This document shows, piece by piece, positions 9,838 through 20,614 of a stretch of 64,000 bases of DNA (position 1 is its first letter; each line of letters starts with the position of its first letter). The stretch covers positions 1 to 64,000 of the forward strand of contig CALYMW010000354.1 of assembly GCA_944588485.1 (NCBI GenBank). The letters are read 5' to 3'. Below the pieces are notes generated by a model. The model was not told the DNA's origin and made no database searches. It saw nothing but the letters and a program-made list of their open reading frames with translations. The stretch is from Phosphuga atrata. Its lineage: Eukaryota > Arthropoda > Insecta > Coleoptera > Silphidae. The translations under genes and the position numbers were made by a program.

Positions 9838-12725
9838 AGTCTTGTCTGTCTAGTCTTGTCTGTCTAGTCTTGTCTGTCTAGTCTTGTCTGTCTAGTCTTG
9901 TCTGTCTAGTCTTGTCTGTCTAGTCTTGTCTGTCTAGTCTTGTCTGTCTAGTCTTGTCTGTCTAGTCTTGTCTGTCTAGTCTTGTCTGTCTAGTCTTGTC
10001 TGTCTAGTCTTGTCTGTCTAGTCTTGTCTGTCTAGTCTTGTCTGTCTAGTCTTGTCTGTCTAGTCTTGTCTGTCTAGTCTTGTCTGTCTAGTCTTGTCTG
10101 TCTAGTCTGTCTAGTCTTGTCTGTCTAGTCTTGTCTGTCTAGTCTTGTCTGTCTAGTCTTGTCTGTCTAGTCTTGTCTGTCTAGTCTTGTCTGTCTAGTC
10201 TTGTCTGTCTAGTCTTGTCTGTCTAGTCTTGTCTGTCTAGTCTTGTCTGTCTAGTCTTGTCTGTCTAGTCTTGTCTGTCTAGTCTTGTCTGTCTAGTCTT
10301 GTCTGTCTAGTCTTGTCTGTCTAGTCTTGTCTGTCTAGTCTTGTCTGTCTAGTCTTGTCTGTCTAGTCTTGTCTGTCTAGTCTTGTCTGTCTAGTCTTGT
10401 CTGTCTAGTCTTGTCTGTCTAGTCTTGTCTGTCTAGTCTTGTCTGTCTAGTCTTGTCTGTCTAGTCTTGTCTGTCTAGTCTTGTCTGTCTAGTCTTGTCT
10501 GTCTAGTCTTGTCTGTCTAGTCTTGTCTGTCTAGTCTTGTCTGTCTAGTCTTGTCTGTCTAGTCTGTCTTGTCTGTCTAGTCTTGTCTGTCTAGTCTTGT
10601 CTGTCTAGTCTTGTCTGTCTAGTCTTGTCTGTCTAGTCTTGTCTGTCTAGTCTTGTCTGTCTAGTCTTGTCTGTCTAGTCTTGCCTCTCTAGTCTTGTCT
10701 GTCTAGTCTTGTCTGTCTAGTCTTGTCTGTTTAGTCTTGTCTGTCTAGTCTTGTCTGTCTAGTCTTGTCTGTCTAGTCTTCTCTGTCTAGTCTTGTCTGT
10801 CTAGTCTTGTCTGTCTAGTCTTGTCTGTCTAGTCTTGTCTGTCTAGTCTTGTCTGTCTAGTCTTGTCTGTCTAGTCTTGTCTGTCTAGTCTTGTCTGTCT
10901 AGTCTTGTCTGTCTAGTCTTGTCTGTCTAGTCTTGTCTGTCTAGTCTTGTCTGTCTAGTCTTGTCTGTCTAGTCTTGTCTGTCTAGTCTTGTCTGTCTAG
11001 TCTTGTCTGTCTAGTCTTGTCTGTCTAGTCTTGTCTGTCTAGTCTTGTCTGTCTAGTCTTGTCTGTCTAGTCTTGTCTGTCTAGTCTTGTCTGTCTAGTC
11101 TTGTCTGTCTAGTCTTGTCTGTCTAGTCTTGTCTGTCTAGTCTTGTCTGTCTAGTCTTGTCTGTCTAGTCTTGTCTGTCTAGTCTTGTCTGTCTAGTCTT
11201 GTCTGTCTAGTCTTGTCTGTCTAGTCTTGTCTGTCTAGTCTTGTCTGTCTAGTCTTGTCTGTCTAGTCTTGTCTGTCTAGTCTTGTCTGTCTAGTCTTGT
11301 CTGTCTAGTCTTGTCTGTCTAGTCTTGTCTGTCTAGTCTTGTCTGTCTAGTCTTGTCTGTCTAGTCTTGTCTGTCTAGTCTTGTCTGTCTAGTCTTGTCT
11401 GTCTAGTCTTGTCTGTCTAGTCTTGTCTAGTCTTGTCTGTCTAGTCTTGTCTGTCTAGTCTTGTCTGTCTAGTCTTGTCTGTCTAGTCTTGTCTGTCTAG
11501 TCTTGTCTGTCTAGTCTTGTCTGTCTAGTCTTGTCTGTCTAGTCTTGTCTGTCTAGTCTTGTCTGTCTAGTCTTGTCTGTCTAGTCTTGTCTGTCTAGTC
11601 TTGTCTGTCTAGTCTTGTCTGTCTAGTCTTGTCTGTCTAGTCTTGTCTGTCTAGTCTTGTCTGTCTAGTCTTGTCTGTCTAGTCTTGTCTGTCTAGTCTT
11701 GTCTGTCTAGTCTTGTCTGTCTAGTCTTGTCTGTCTAGTCTTGTCTGTCTAGTCTTGTCTGTCTAGTCTTGTCTGTCTAGTCTTGTCTGTCTAGTCTTGT
11801 CTGTCTAGTCTTGTCTGTCTAGTCTTGTCTGTCTAGTCTTGTCTGTCTAGTCTTGTCTGTCTAGTCTTGTCTGTCTAGTCTTGTCTGTCTAGTCTTGTCT
11901 GTCTAGTCTTGTCTGTCTAGTCTTGTCTGTCTAGTCTTGTCTGTCTAGTCTTGTCTGTCTAGTCTTGTCTGTCTAGTCTTGTCTGTCTAGTCTTGTCTGT
12001 CTAGTCTTGTCTGTCTAGTCTTGTCTGTCTAGTCTTGTCTGTCTAGTCTTGTCTGTCTAGTCTTGTCTGTCTAGTCTTGTCTGTCTAGTCTTGTCTGTCT
12101 AGTCTTGTCTGTCTAGTCTTGTCTGTCTAGTCTTGTCTGTCTAGTCTTGTCTGTCTAGTCTTGTCTGTCTAGTCTTGTCTGTCTAGTCTTGTCTGTCTAG
12201 TCTTGTCTGTCTAGTCTTGTCTGTCTAGTCTTGTCTGTCTGTCTTGTCTGTCTAGTCTTGTCTGTCTAGTCTTGTCTGTCTAGTCTTGTCTGTCTAGTCT
12301 TGTCTGTCTAGTCTTGTCTGTCTAGTCTTGTCTGTCTAGTCTTGTCTGTCTAGTCTTGTCTGTCTAGCCTTGTCTGTCTAGTCTTGTCTGTCTAGTCTTG
12401 TCTGTCTAGTCTTGTCTGTCTAGTCTTGTCTGTCTAGTCTTGTCTGTCTAGTCTTGTCTGTCTAGTCTTGTCTGTCTAGTCTTGTCTGTCTAGTCTTGTC
12501 TGTCTAGTCTTGTTTGTCTAGTCCTGTCTGTCTAGTCTTGTCTGTCTAGTCTTGTCTGTCTAGTCTTGTCTGTCTAGTCTTGTCTGTCTAGTCTTGTCTG
12601 TCTAGTCTTGTCTGTCTAGTCTTGTCTGTCTAGTCTTGTCTGTCTAGTCTTATCTGTCTAGTCTTATCTGTCTAGTCTTATCTGTCTAGTCTTATCTGTC
12701 TACTCTTGTCCGTCTAGTCTTGACT
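9838..12725 (+). repeat. 14-bp minisatellite array 2 (continuation of array 1)
   Basis: About 206 units of AGTCTTGTCTGTCT in the same orientation as array 1, so the two are one array interrupted by the LINE. It is very homogeneous. Shortened units occur near 10108, 10565, 11430 and 12241. The last 80 bases accumulate substitutions (TTATCTG, TACTC) before the array ends in unique AT-rich DNA at about 12726, giving a natural right edge. Confidence 0.97.
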
Positions 12726-13690
12726 AGATTTGTCAATCGATATTGTTGGACTATAGCTGAGATTATATACAAATTGTTTAAGAAGTCTTCGATAAAAAGA
12801 ACGTAAAAGTTATTAAACGTGCTTGTTGCGCAATGCTACATTTGTGGAATTCCAGTTGCTGCCTACATGAGACGCACACTCACACACTCTAAATAAGTGA
12901 AAGAATGCATAATAGTAATGATAATAAAAAAATGTTAATAAGCATTTTATTTGAGAATGTTACTGGGCACTAAAAACGTTTCGAGCATTGAATAAGCGAT
13001 AAGGAGTCAGTGTTTGGTAGGCAGCAAAAATGTCTATTCAATTCAAATGAACGCTTAGTTTACTGTTCGTGGAACTGCCAAAAAAAAAACGTGTATTTAT
13101 ACAAAACTAAAGGTAATAATGTTACCTATGCAGGGGAATAATGAATAAGTGATTGGACTACATTCTTATAGACGTTTTTATTTATTAACATGAAAAATGT
13201 TGTTGATGTTTCTTGTGTTTATAGTATTTTTGCCGCTATTAGATCAAATTTGATATTTTGGTTACAATTAGACTAAAAACCGAGCTACATATATCCGCTA
13301 CATTTAATGTACTGGAAAGTATATGGAACAAGATCTAAAGCTCCGATATTTTTTCATTTACTTCCCAGCACAGGAGATTTAAATTAAAAAAAAAAACGAT
13401 TTCCTAACAATATTAAATTTGTCATTTAACTCGGTTTTCACATCAACTCCTCAATAGGGAATATGCATATTTTTTTTTAATGCTTAATTCATTTTTACTT
13501 TAAATTAAATTAATTTTTAATATAATATATGAAATACCGATAAAATTTGACCTGTTTGAACGGTCCCATTTATCGCGCGCTTTCGATGACGTCGCATACC
13601 ACTTGACATTCAGTGTTGCATAGACATTCAGTGTCTATTTGCATAGACAATTAAGATTAAGATTTTCAGTTTGAATTTGCTATTTCGATA
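12726..13690 (+). other. AT-rich DNA without recognisable gene
   Basis: Unique-looking AT-rich sequence after the array, with several homopolymer A/T runs. No open frame of note, no inverted repeat and no familiar element end was seen. Confidence 0.5.
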
Positions 13691-13822
13691 ATGGAAAAAG
13701 CTAAAAAACCTTTTTATAAATGTTGTATAGTACCGCAATGCAAAAACACTATATAAGTACATACACCAGATAAATTGTTTGACAAAGTCCCAATCGAGGT
13801 GTATAGTCCACCCTACATACAT
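13691..13822 (+). pseudogene. THAP-domain-like N-terminal fragment
   Basis: Reading from the ATG at 13691 gives MEKAKKPFYKCCIVPQC, then KNT, an in-frame stop, and then HTPDKLFDKVP in the same frame. The pattern of a C-x-P-x-C near the start, a PDK and a short hydrophobic F-x-VP resembles the start of THAP zinc-finger domains, found in host DNA-binding proteins and in P-type transposases. The conserved W and later C/H pair are not visible because similarity ends after about 40 codons. Probably a decayed transposon-derived fragment. The minus-strand open frame over the same bases is a shadow. Confidence 0.4.
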
Positions 13823-14417
13823 AGACGCAGATTAATATCAACGTGCACATCACATACCATATCGACCAATGGTGGTGCGTTCCACAAATTTGAATTTCGC
13901 TCGCATATTTTGAACTTTTTGATGCAAGTTTTATGGCATTAAAAACAAACTAAATGAGAAAATAATGGATTAGGTGTAATGTCAAAATCATAAAGTATCG
14001 GGGTAAAAAAATCAATTAAATTTAAATCATTTGCATATTTGGATCAACCAACGTCTAGAAATGCACATGAAACTTGCGAAAAAGGCAATGTTCAGACAAG
14101 AAGGCAATTCCAATCACACTTATCTAATCTAATCTCCACTCTAATCTTCTTCATCTCCATTCGCCACCGACTAAAGCTTAACACCCGACGCAAGCCGCGC
14201 CGAGTCTAGGCTTGACCAACAGACACAATCAACTCTATAAAGCACAAACTTGTTAGATCGTAGACACAAATAAAAGAAGCCCGACACGACCGAGAAAGAC
14301 GGAGACCGGGCGAAAATGAAGAGAATAACAAAAATCACTATCTCAATGCTAATTATCCAATCAGCCATTAGATGTCGATTGGTCGTAGACAAAACCAACG
14401 CATTCGCATTCCAATAC

Positions 14418-14420
<3 letters not shown>
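13823..14420 (+). other. Intergenic sequence leading into (AT)n
   Basis: No gene recognised. From about 14100 the composition becomes richer in C and A and runs into the AT microsatellite, as at the borders of some Penelope-like or SINE-like insertions, but no motif confirms this. Confidence 0.35.

Positions 14421-14496
<76 letters not shown>
14421..14496 (+). repeat. (AT)n microsatellite
   Basis: About 38 uninterrupted AT dinucleotides. Open frames running through it on both strands are artefacts encoding alternating Tyr-Ile. Confidence 0.95.
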
Positions 14497-14503
<7 letters not shown>

Positions 14504-14507
14504 CAGA

Positions 14508-15697
14508 GGGATGTTAAAGTTTGGAATCAACCCAATAACTTCTTTATTTATTGTTTCTGGGATAATCGCTCGGACCCGTCAATTTTGTTTTCCAAAATAC
14601 AAAGTTATGACGTACGAACAAATTTTTCGTGACGTCATTGGTGTTTGCGCTGTGACGTCATTGACTTCGTTTTTTAATGGCATCCCCCATTTTTTATTCT
14701 CGGTTTGGATAGACCTTTTCATTGTCTAAATTAGTGGTTCTGAAACTTTTTTTGCCGCGGCACCCTGTCGAGCTGAAAAAATCTCGCGGCACCCTTGGGG
14801 TCGTCCATTCATCACGTGATGTTTTTTAACAACTTTTTAAAGATTGTCATGTTCATCTTTCCAAAGCGAACCGTTTTTGCAAAATAAATTTACTTGCTTT
14901 ACTTCTTTACTGCGTTCTCCATTTAAACCCATGTCAATTGAAAATCGAAATTCAGAGATGGGTACCCCTCCATAGAAGATAACATTTTTGCATTTTATAT
15001 TTTTTACTTTTGTGACTAGATCGAACGATTTTACAAAATTTGCAAAGAATATTTATTTGTAGACACAGACAAACTACATACGAAGATCCCGGTCGTAATT
15101 TTCTATTTCGAAGCGTTGGTGAGAAAAAAAAATCAAAAAACCTTTAATAAGGAAAAATAATTCGCCACAAAAGCAAAATAATTCGCCACGCAGCCCCCAT
15201 TGGAGGCGGAGCTTTCAATTTCGGTAAGCGGGTACTTCTGGTAGAACAGAACTTTGTAAGCGGGTACTTCTAGTTCCAGAAGTACCCGCTTACCGAATTT
15301 GGAAGCTCGGTCCCCAATGGGGGCTGCGTGGCGAATTATTTTTGCTTAAAAGGTTTTTTGATTTTTTTTCTCACCAATTATTAAAATTTTCTTGTTACAA
15401 ACAAATTTTTCTAAACTGGCTAATGTTCGTTATCTTAAAATTTAAATCAGTTTTTTCCGAAAAAATTTGAATGTAAGAAACCAATTTTTTTACACCACCA
15501 TTTAGACAATGAAAAGGTCTATACAAATCGAGAATAAAAAATGGGGGTACCCATTAAAAAAAATGTCAATGACGTCACGAAATTTTTTTTTACGTCCGAA
15601 CTTTGTATTTTGGAAAACAAAATTGACGGGTCCGAGCGATTATCCCATAAAAAATAAATAAAGAAGTTATTGGTTTGATTCCAAACTTTAACACCAC
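14508..15697. mobile_element. Foldback element with ~200-bp terminal inverted repeats
   Basis: The left arm (about 14511-14729) and right arm (about 15500-15692) are inverted copies with scattered mismatches. Shared blocks include GTTAAAGTTTGGAATC, TCGGACCCGTCAATTTTG, GTGACGTCATTGACTT and GACCTTTTCATTGTCTAAAT. The interior has no coding capacity and holds another palindrome at 15116-15378. A hAT-like start (TAGTGGTTCTGAAACTTT) lies just inside the left arm at 14733, so the interior may itself be composite. Superfamily not determined. Confidence 0.8.
15116..15378. mobile_element. Nested palindromic MITE, 263 bp
   Basis: Both ends read TTGGTGAGAAAAAAA inward and the arms pair almost to the centre through AATTCGCCACGCAGCCCCCA, TTCGGTAAGCGGGTACTTCT and their complements. 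The left arm has a short duplicated AATTCGCCAC segment that the right arm lacks. There is no coding capacity. It sits inside the 14508-15697 foldback element, so it is the younger of the two. Confidence 0.8.
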
Positions 15698-15779
15698 ATT
15701 GTATATATGGTATATGAACTCAAAACTCCAGTCGAAATTTGATGAGATTCGTTTAGATTTCACCTCCAAAACCTGAACA

Positions 15780-16490
15780 AAAAAAAGTAATCATGTCAGA
15801 GCAACGAGAAAGAATCCACTGCCCTGGGCCCCAATCCAAAAGGCTGGGTAATAGACCTGATCATCGGATTCCAGGAGATCAGGCATGTCATGAAGAGAAG
15901 AATCAGAGCCTTTCAAAACCACTCAAGACTAAGAGAATATTTTACATGGGAAAACTCAACACGAACAGACTACTGAAAGTAGTTAAATTGTAACAACTGA
16001 CGAACGCCATGGATAAATTCAATATCAAAATACTGGCAATACAGCAAACACGATTCTCAGATGAGAACCACTTTGACTTGGAAAACTACAGAATATGCAA
16101 GGCGAATTCAGCCATAACAATTTCAAAAAGAATCCTCAAACTCTTCGGAACAGGATCTGTAGTGCGCAAATCGATACTGGACTCTGTAATGGATTTCACC
16201 TCAAAATCAGAAAAAAAATCAACACTCAAGATTCGATCTGGAAACAAAGCTTATGCACTGATCAACGCACATGCCACCACCAATAACTACAACAAGAAAA
16301 ACCTCCAGATGATAGAAGAATTCTGGGAAGATCTGGAAGACACCACGAACAAATTCCTCAGGAAGCAGGTAAAAGTGTTACTAGGAGATTTTAATGCTCA
16401 ATTAGGCAGGGAAAGTAAAATTAGAGACACAACAGGAAAACAAACGACCCACAAGAGGACAAATAAGAAGGGAGAGATTTTAATAAATTT
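15780..16490 (+). pseudogene. RTE-type LINE endonuclease, 5' half
   Basis: Encodes an apurinic-type endonuclease (exonuclease/endonuclease/phosphatase fold) of an RTE-like LINE. Visible pieces are RIFYMGKLNTN near 15940, MDKFNIKILAIQQTRFS from 16009 and VLLGDFNAQLGRE near 16380. The reading frame is the same before and after the stop at 15991-15993, where CAA to TAA in KLQQ is likely. The coding sequence breaks off at GEILIN (about 16490) where the foldback/NOF element is inserted, and resumes at 21610. Reverse transcriptase is not seen for this copy. Confidence 0.75.
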
Positions 16491-17229
16491 AAAAGTGATA
16501 ATAACATTCACTTTGGGACAGCTTTACTAATTTAATCAAGGGAGGGACACGGAAATCTTCTGTTACTCTTTAGCACACAGCGCTCAAGATGAGCTGCATG
16601 AAGATAGCCCCCCGAAATTGAAAAAAATAAAAAATTAAAATTGGATACGTTTGACCAAGATTTGAACATGATTGACCACCAAATAGTTTTGTTTGCCCAT
16701 ATTCCGTTCAAAAGATATTAAAAAAAAGGATTGTGGTCCTAGCCCTCCAAAATGTATTTTTTCTATATTTGATAATGCCATCTTAAAAAACTTCGTTTGA
16801 CCATGTTTGCCCACTATTTCTTTTAATTATAATTTTTTTATTTTGAACCCCAAAATTGTTTTTTTTTAATATAATATTTTTTATTATTTTTGTTGTTTTT
16901 TTTTCGTTTGGTGTTGAAGGACTTCGTTTCATCATATTTGACCATCTTTTATTTTTAAATTAAAAACATTTTGAAGCCCCAAAATCGTTTTTATAGTGTT
17001 TTACTTAAAAAAGTTGTTTTGTTTACATAAGGGGCGAAAAACTGAAAGATATAGATTATATTTCATGAAGAATTGATAAGGACCAAAAAAATGGGCAAAC
17101 CTCGAAAATTAATCAAAACATATTTCACATATGCCAAAATAGGTTTCACATTTGGCCACCCTTGCTTTTTTTTACTGCATAAGAGGTGAAAAATTGTGCT
17201 ATACATAAATTTTAATAGCTCCTTGTATA
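16491..17229 (+). repeat. Left inverted arm of the foldback/NOF element
   Basis: Contains blocks matched in reverse in the right arm: AAAAGTGATAATAACAT, CTTTGGGACAGCTTTACTAA, GCCCCCCGAAATTG, CAAATAGTTTTGTTTGCCCA and CGTTTGACCATGTTTGCCCA. Within the arm there are about three degenerate direct subrepeats, each with a CCCCAAAAT-like block and a TTTGACCAT block (near 16740-16810, 16845-16950, 16975-17000). Subrepeated long arms are characteristic of foldback elements. Confidence 0.7.
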
Positions 17230-17338
17230 GGGTGTTTTTTTAAGAACTTGAGAAATTTAAATAATAATACAAGAAATAAATATTGTTGTAATGATTTTTT
17301 TATTATTATAATCTGGTAGATAATTTCATGGCATTTAT

Positions 17339-18454
17339 TTTTCAAATATTATTACCGGCATATGTCTGCCACGAGTTACATAGTCCATTCGATCAGTCTA
17401 ATTTCTCAGTACTTTTTCCCATAAATCTGGCCGTATAGCGTCAATGGTGGCTTTAATGTTGGCTTCCAACGCTTTCAGAGTTGCTGGTTTGTCGACAGAA
17501 ACCAATGACTTAACATAGCCCCATAAAAATTAATCGAGAGGCGTTAAGTCGCACGAACGATGTTTAACTGATTAATTTTTGGAAAAAAAAATCAGAATGG
17601 GTCGATAGCGCTCGCCATTCGCCGTAACGGCAGCTGCTTCCTCATTTCGAAAGAAATAAGGACCGATGATGCCGCCGGCGTGTAAACCGCACAACAGGCT
17701 TGAGCTCCGTCAGTAGGGAAAGATGATTCGTTCTGGACCCTCCACCTACACTTACGGTCCCCTACTTTTTAATCAGCTTTAATCAGATTTTTATCAACTG
17801 TGAACAGTTTGAGTCAGCTTTTAATCAGCTTTAATCAGCTTTCAATCAGCTTTAATGCAATGCAATAGTTCGAGGTCTACATAACCCTACACTAAACAGG
17901 GTGAGAGGTCTATGTAGACACACGCTACAGGTTTAATCAGTTTTAATTAAGTGGAGGGTCTAGAACGAATCATCTTTCCCTACTTCCGTCTTCGCGGAAA
18001 TTTTGCTTATTGACGAAACCATTTAACCAGAAATGAGCTTCATCACTAAACACAATTCTTGGGTAAAAATGCTCATCTTCAGCCAGTTTAAAATTAGCCC
18101 AGTCAGCAAAAATGCGACGTAAACGATGGTCATTTCGTTTTAATTCTTGCACGAGCTCTATTTTATAAAAATTTCTACGTAGTCGAAGGATAAAGGTCAA
18201 CAAGTTGAGAACGTTGACGAGTTGAGAACGACGATTCGCGCTACAGCAGCAATATTCTCTTCGGTACCCACATTTCTTTGTCTTATTGATGATTTTTAAT
18301 CAAGAAGAGTAAAATTTGTGCGAAAACGATCAATAAATGAAGAAATTGCTTGCTCACTAGGCCAATTATGTAGACCGTAAAATTGACCAAGTGCTCTATG
18401 AACTTCGCAAATTTTCAGCATTTGGAAGCGTTGTTCTGACGTTAAACGATTCAT
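17339..18454 (-). pseudogene. Mariner/IS630-type transposase pseudogene
   Basis: Start MNRLTSEQRFQMLKI at 18454-18452 reading leftwards. Then comes the helix-turn-helix region, IVFSDEAHFWLNGFVNKQN near 18060 with the first catalytic D, GGIIGPYFFRNE, HRSCDLTPLD, FLWGYVKSLV, DRMDYVTRGRHMPVI, and a stop at about 17339. The stretch between GERYRP and RSCDLTPLD that carries the second catalytic D in relatives (QQDGA region) is missing, and there are several stops and shifts. A MITE at 17714-17982 interrupts the gene. It cannot make an active transposase. Confidence 0.8.
17714..17982. mobile_element. Nested MITE with 33-bp TIRs and TA target
   Basis: TIRs at 17713-17745 and 17951-17983 (GTAGGGAAAGATGATTCGTT... 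and complement) match at 32 of 33 positions. TA at both edges fits a Tc1/mariner-type duplication. The interior has five or more copies of the decamer-like AATCAGCTTT. Removing it rejoins the surrounding transposase pseudogene in a sensible order. Confidence 0.85.
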
Positions 18455-18689
18455 GATGAATTTGCCAAACCTTAATGAACAGAAATGTTAACACAGTTTG
18501 ACATTCTCAACTCTCAAACTATAGACAATAACCATCGAAAATTCTCATGCAATTAAAAAAACACCCATTATTTTCCGTACTTGAAGCACATTATAAATAT
18601 ATCACTAAGTACATCAAAGTCATTACTAAAGAAAACAGTTCTTTTATTTTTTATGTATTTTAAATGCCATCTGTTTAGTTAAAACTTGT

Positions 18690-19705
18690 TATCTTCTTAC
18701 ATATAAATTCCATTTTACATTTTTGATTTTCCAATTTCCATTTCCTTTATTTTTCGTTTTTCCTTGCAAAGATCGTTGCGAACTTCCTAGCGATTTGTAA
18801 TTCTTCGACAATATACCCCGCAATGCCCGTTATTTCTTGTTCCTTTCAATTGTCTCCCAGATGGTTCGACATATTCTATTGCCCCGTTCAGAATATATGT
18901 TTTCCCCCTGATTACAATTTTTTCAGGAATGTCAACGAGGATTGCTTATTTTATCTTCTATATTATCTTCTTCGTCCAATCCAAAGTGGTCCCACAATTC
19001 CGCCATTTCTTAAAATCAACTTACTCTTGTCCCTCTTCATTGGTCGATCATGAATGACTCGTACTTCTGGACACGGTGTCAAAAAATTTCCTCTTGATTT
19101 TTTGTTGTGTCCAATTTTCCTCTTGATTTTTTCTTCGTCTTCTTACGATTTGTAGAATAGTATTGATTTCCGATGTTGTCTGTGTAAAATCCACAGAAGA
19201 AAAATGTGAATCTTCTGGTAGGACCAACGAGTTTTTGAAATCTTGATTTGTTGATTGCAAAGAAATTTGTTGAATCGAACTATTACAACCAGGGGATGGA
19301 AGAGCCGAAAAGTGACTATCTTTGTGTCCGCGCTGGTTAATAATTTTTTCTCAATAATGTCATCGAGTTTTGTAATTTTCCTTTCCAATTCTCTTCTTGA
19401 AATAAGTATTCGTTCTCCTGTAGAAATTTTACGTTCTTTTTGGATTTTTGAATAATTTTCTCATTGAATTCATAACGTTTTCTTTTGCAAGCAGCTCTCT
19501 CCAATTTACTTGTCGCTTCGATGGAACGTATATGTTTGACGATGAATTTATCCGCCCGAATTGGACCGGTAACGTCGCCCATGTCAATGTTTTTCAAATT
19601 CAAGAAGTACGTTTCAACATTTGATGAACTTCCTACATTGTATTGTGACACGACGTACATACCTGTCAACTTCAGAAGGCTATTCGTCGATACACTGCTC
19701 TCCAT
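18690..19705 (-). pseudogene. NOF-like gene remnant of the foldback element
   Basis: Minus strand. The upstream part (19705-19337) is a basic, lysine-rich, possibly coiled-coil stretch (KRKRYEFNEKIIQKSKKN). The middle (19260-19048) has RRRRKNQEENWTQQKIKRKF. The downstream part near 18950-18760 reads IPEKIVIRGKTYILNGAIEY, then GHCGVYCRRITNR, a stop where Trp is expected, then EVRNDL. The order RGK-Y-L-G ... GH-....RR...W-.-DDL resembles the C-terminal domain of NOF/MULE-NOF proteins. Frameshifts separate the parts. Function in the family is tied to foldback mobility, but the assignment is by motif only. Confidence 0.45.
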
Positions 19706-19799
19706 CTTCTATCGATGAGTCTTGTTCCTTGCCGGTGAACGTTGGTACCAGATGTTGATACCTATTGGCCGCTTTACCGTAATCTTAATCTAATCTGCT

Positions 19800-20606
19800 A
19801 TCATCTAATTTTAAAAATAAACTTAATAAAGACGGAACAAAGCTTGAATATATAAATATACTCAACCTTTCCGGAACTCTATAATACTAATGAGTCTTTT
19901 TAGGACTACCAAAAACAAATCTCATATGAAATTTGTCAGTTATTCTATAGCTTTCAGTCCACCTTCGTGGCACTCAACAAAAACCATAAAAATAACATTG
20001 ATTTTTAAGATCATGTCTTTCCGATACCTTGAGCGTTTCGAGATTTATCTCTCATTAGCACAGCTTTGCTTCCATGAACAATATTTTGTAAATCACTCAC
20101 TTCACAACTCATGAGTTGATTAGGGTTAGATGTTTTTAATTTTGACATTTTGTGAGAGAGACATGAACTTAGCAGGTTATTGATATAAGAGATCTTCATG
20201 TCTCTCTCACAAAATGTCAAAATTAAAAACATCTAACCCTAATCAACACATGGGTTGTCAAGTGAGTGATTTACAAAATATTGTTCATGGAAGCAAAGCT
20301 GTGCTGATGAGAGATAAATCTCGAAACGCGTCCACAGATGGCTATCCACTCAAGGTATCGGAAAGACATGATCTTAAAAATCAATGTTTTTTTTATGGTT
20401 TTTGTTGAGTGCCACGAAGGTGGACTGAAAGCTATAGAATAACTGACAAATTTCATATGAGATTTGTTTTTGGTAGTCCTAAAAAGACTCATTAGTATTA
20501 TAGAGTTCCGGAAAGGTTGAGTATATTTATATATTCAAGCTTTGTTCCGCCTTTATTAAGTTTATCTGATTATCTATAATGTTGTATGGTTTTACCAATT
20601 CATAAT
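19800..20606. mobile_element. Pogo-type MITE, copy A (palindromic)
   Basis: An almost complete palindrome. The ends share GGAACAAAGCTTGAATATAT and the arms include GAGTCTTTTTAGGACTACCA and CAGTCCACCTTCGTGGCACT, with the centre near 20190. The right side extends through ATTATCTATAATG..GGTTTTACCAATT. The same terminal sequence is found in copies at 24733, 27493 and 59742, the last of which carries pogo-type transposase remains. Mirror-image open frames here are not genes. Confidence 0.8.
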
Positions 20607-20614
20607 TTTAAAAA

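Larger units (their letters stand above)
17230..18566 (-). mobile_element. Mariner-superfamily element (DDE_3 type), decayed
   Basis: Ends GGGTGTTTTTTTA (17230) and its complement TAAAAAAACACCC (to 18566) form short terminal inverted repeats. TA lies directly outside the left end; the right flank has diverged. The interior is a minus-strand transposase pseudogene interrupted by a small MITE. It is inserted in the foldback/NOF element between the left arm and the NOF-like gene. Confidence 0.75.

Noticed and set aside
25..12725. Telomeric repeat
   Set aside because: The unit does not match TTAGG or known variants and both array edges run into other sequence inside the window.
14171..14729. Open frames crossing the AT microsatellite, rich in Tyr-Ile
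   Set aside because: Artefacts of (AT)n; no homology on either side that forms a gene.
19890..20492. Small frames on both strands in pogo MITE copy A
   Set aside because: Identical peptides on opposite strands show they come from palindrome arms.
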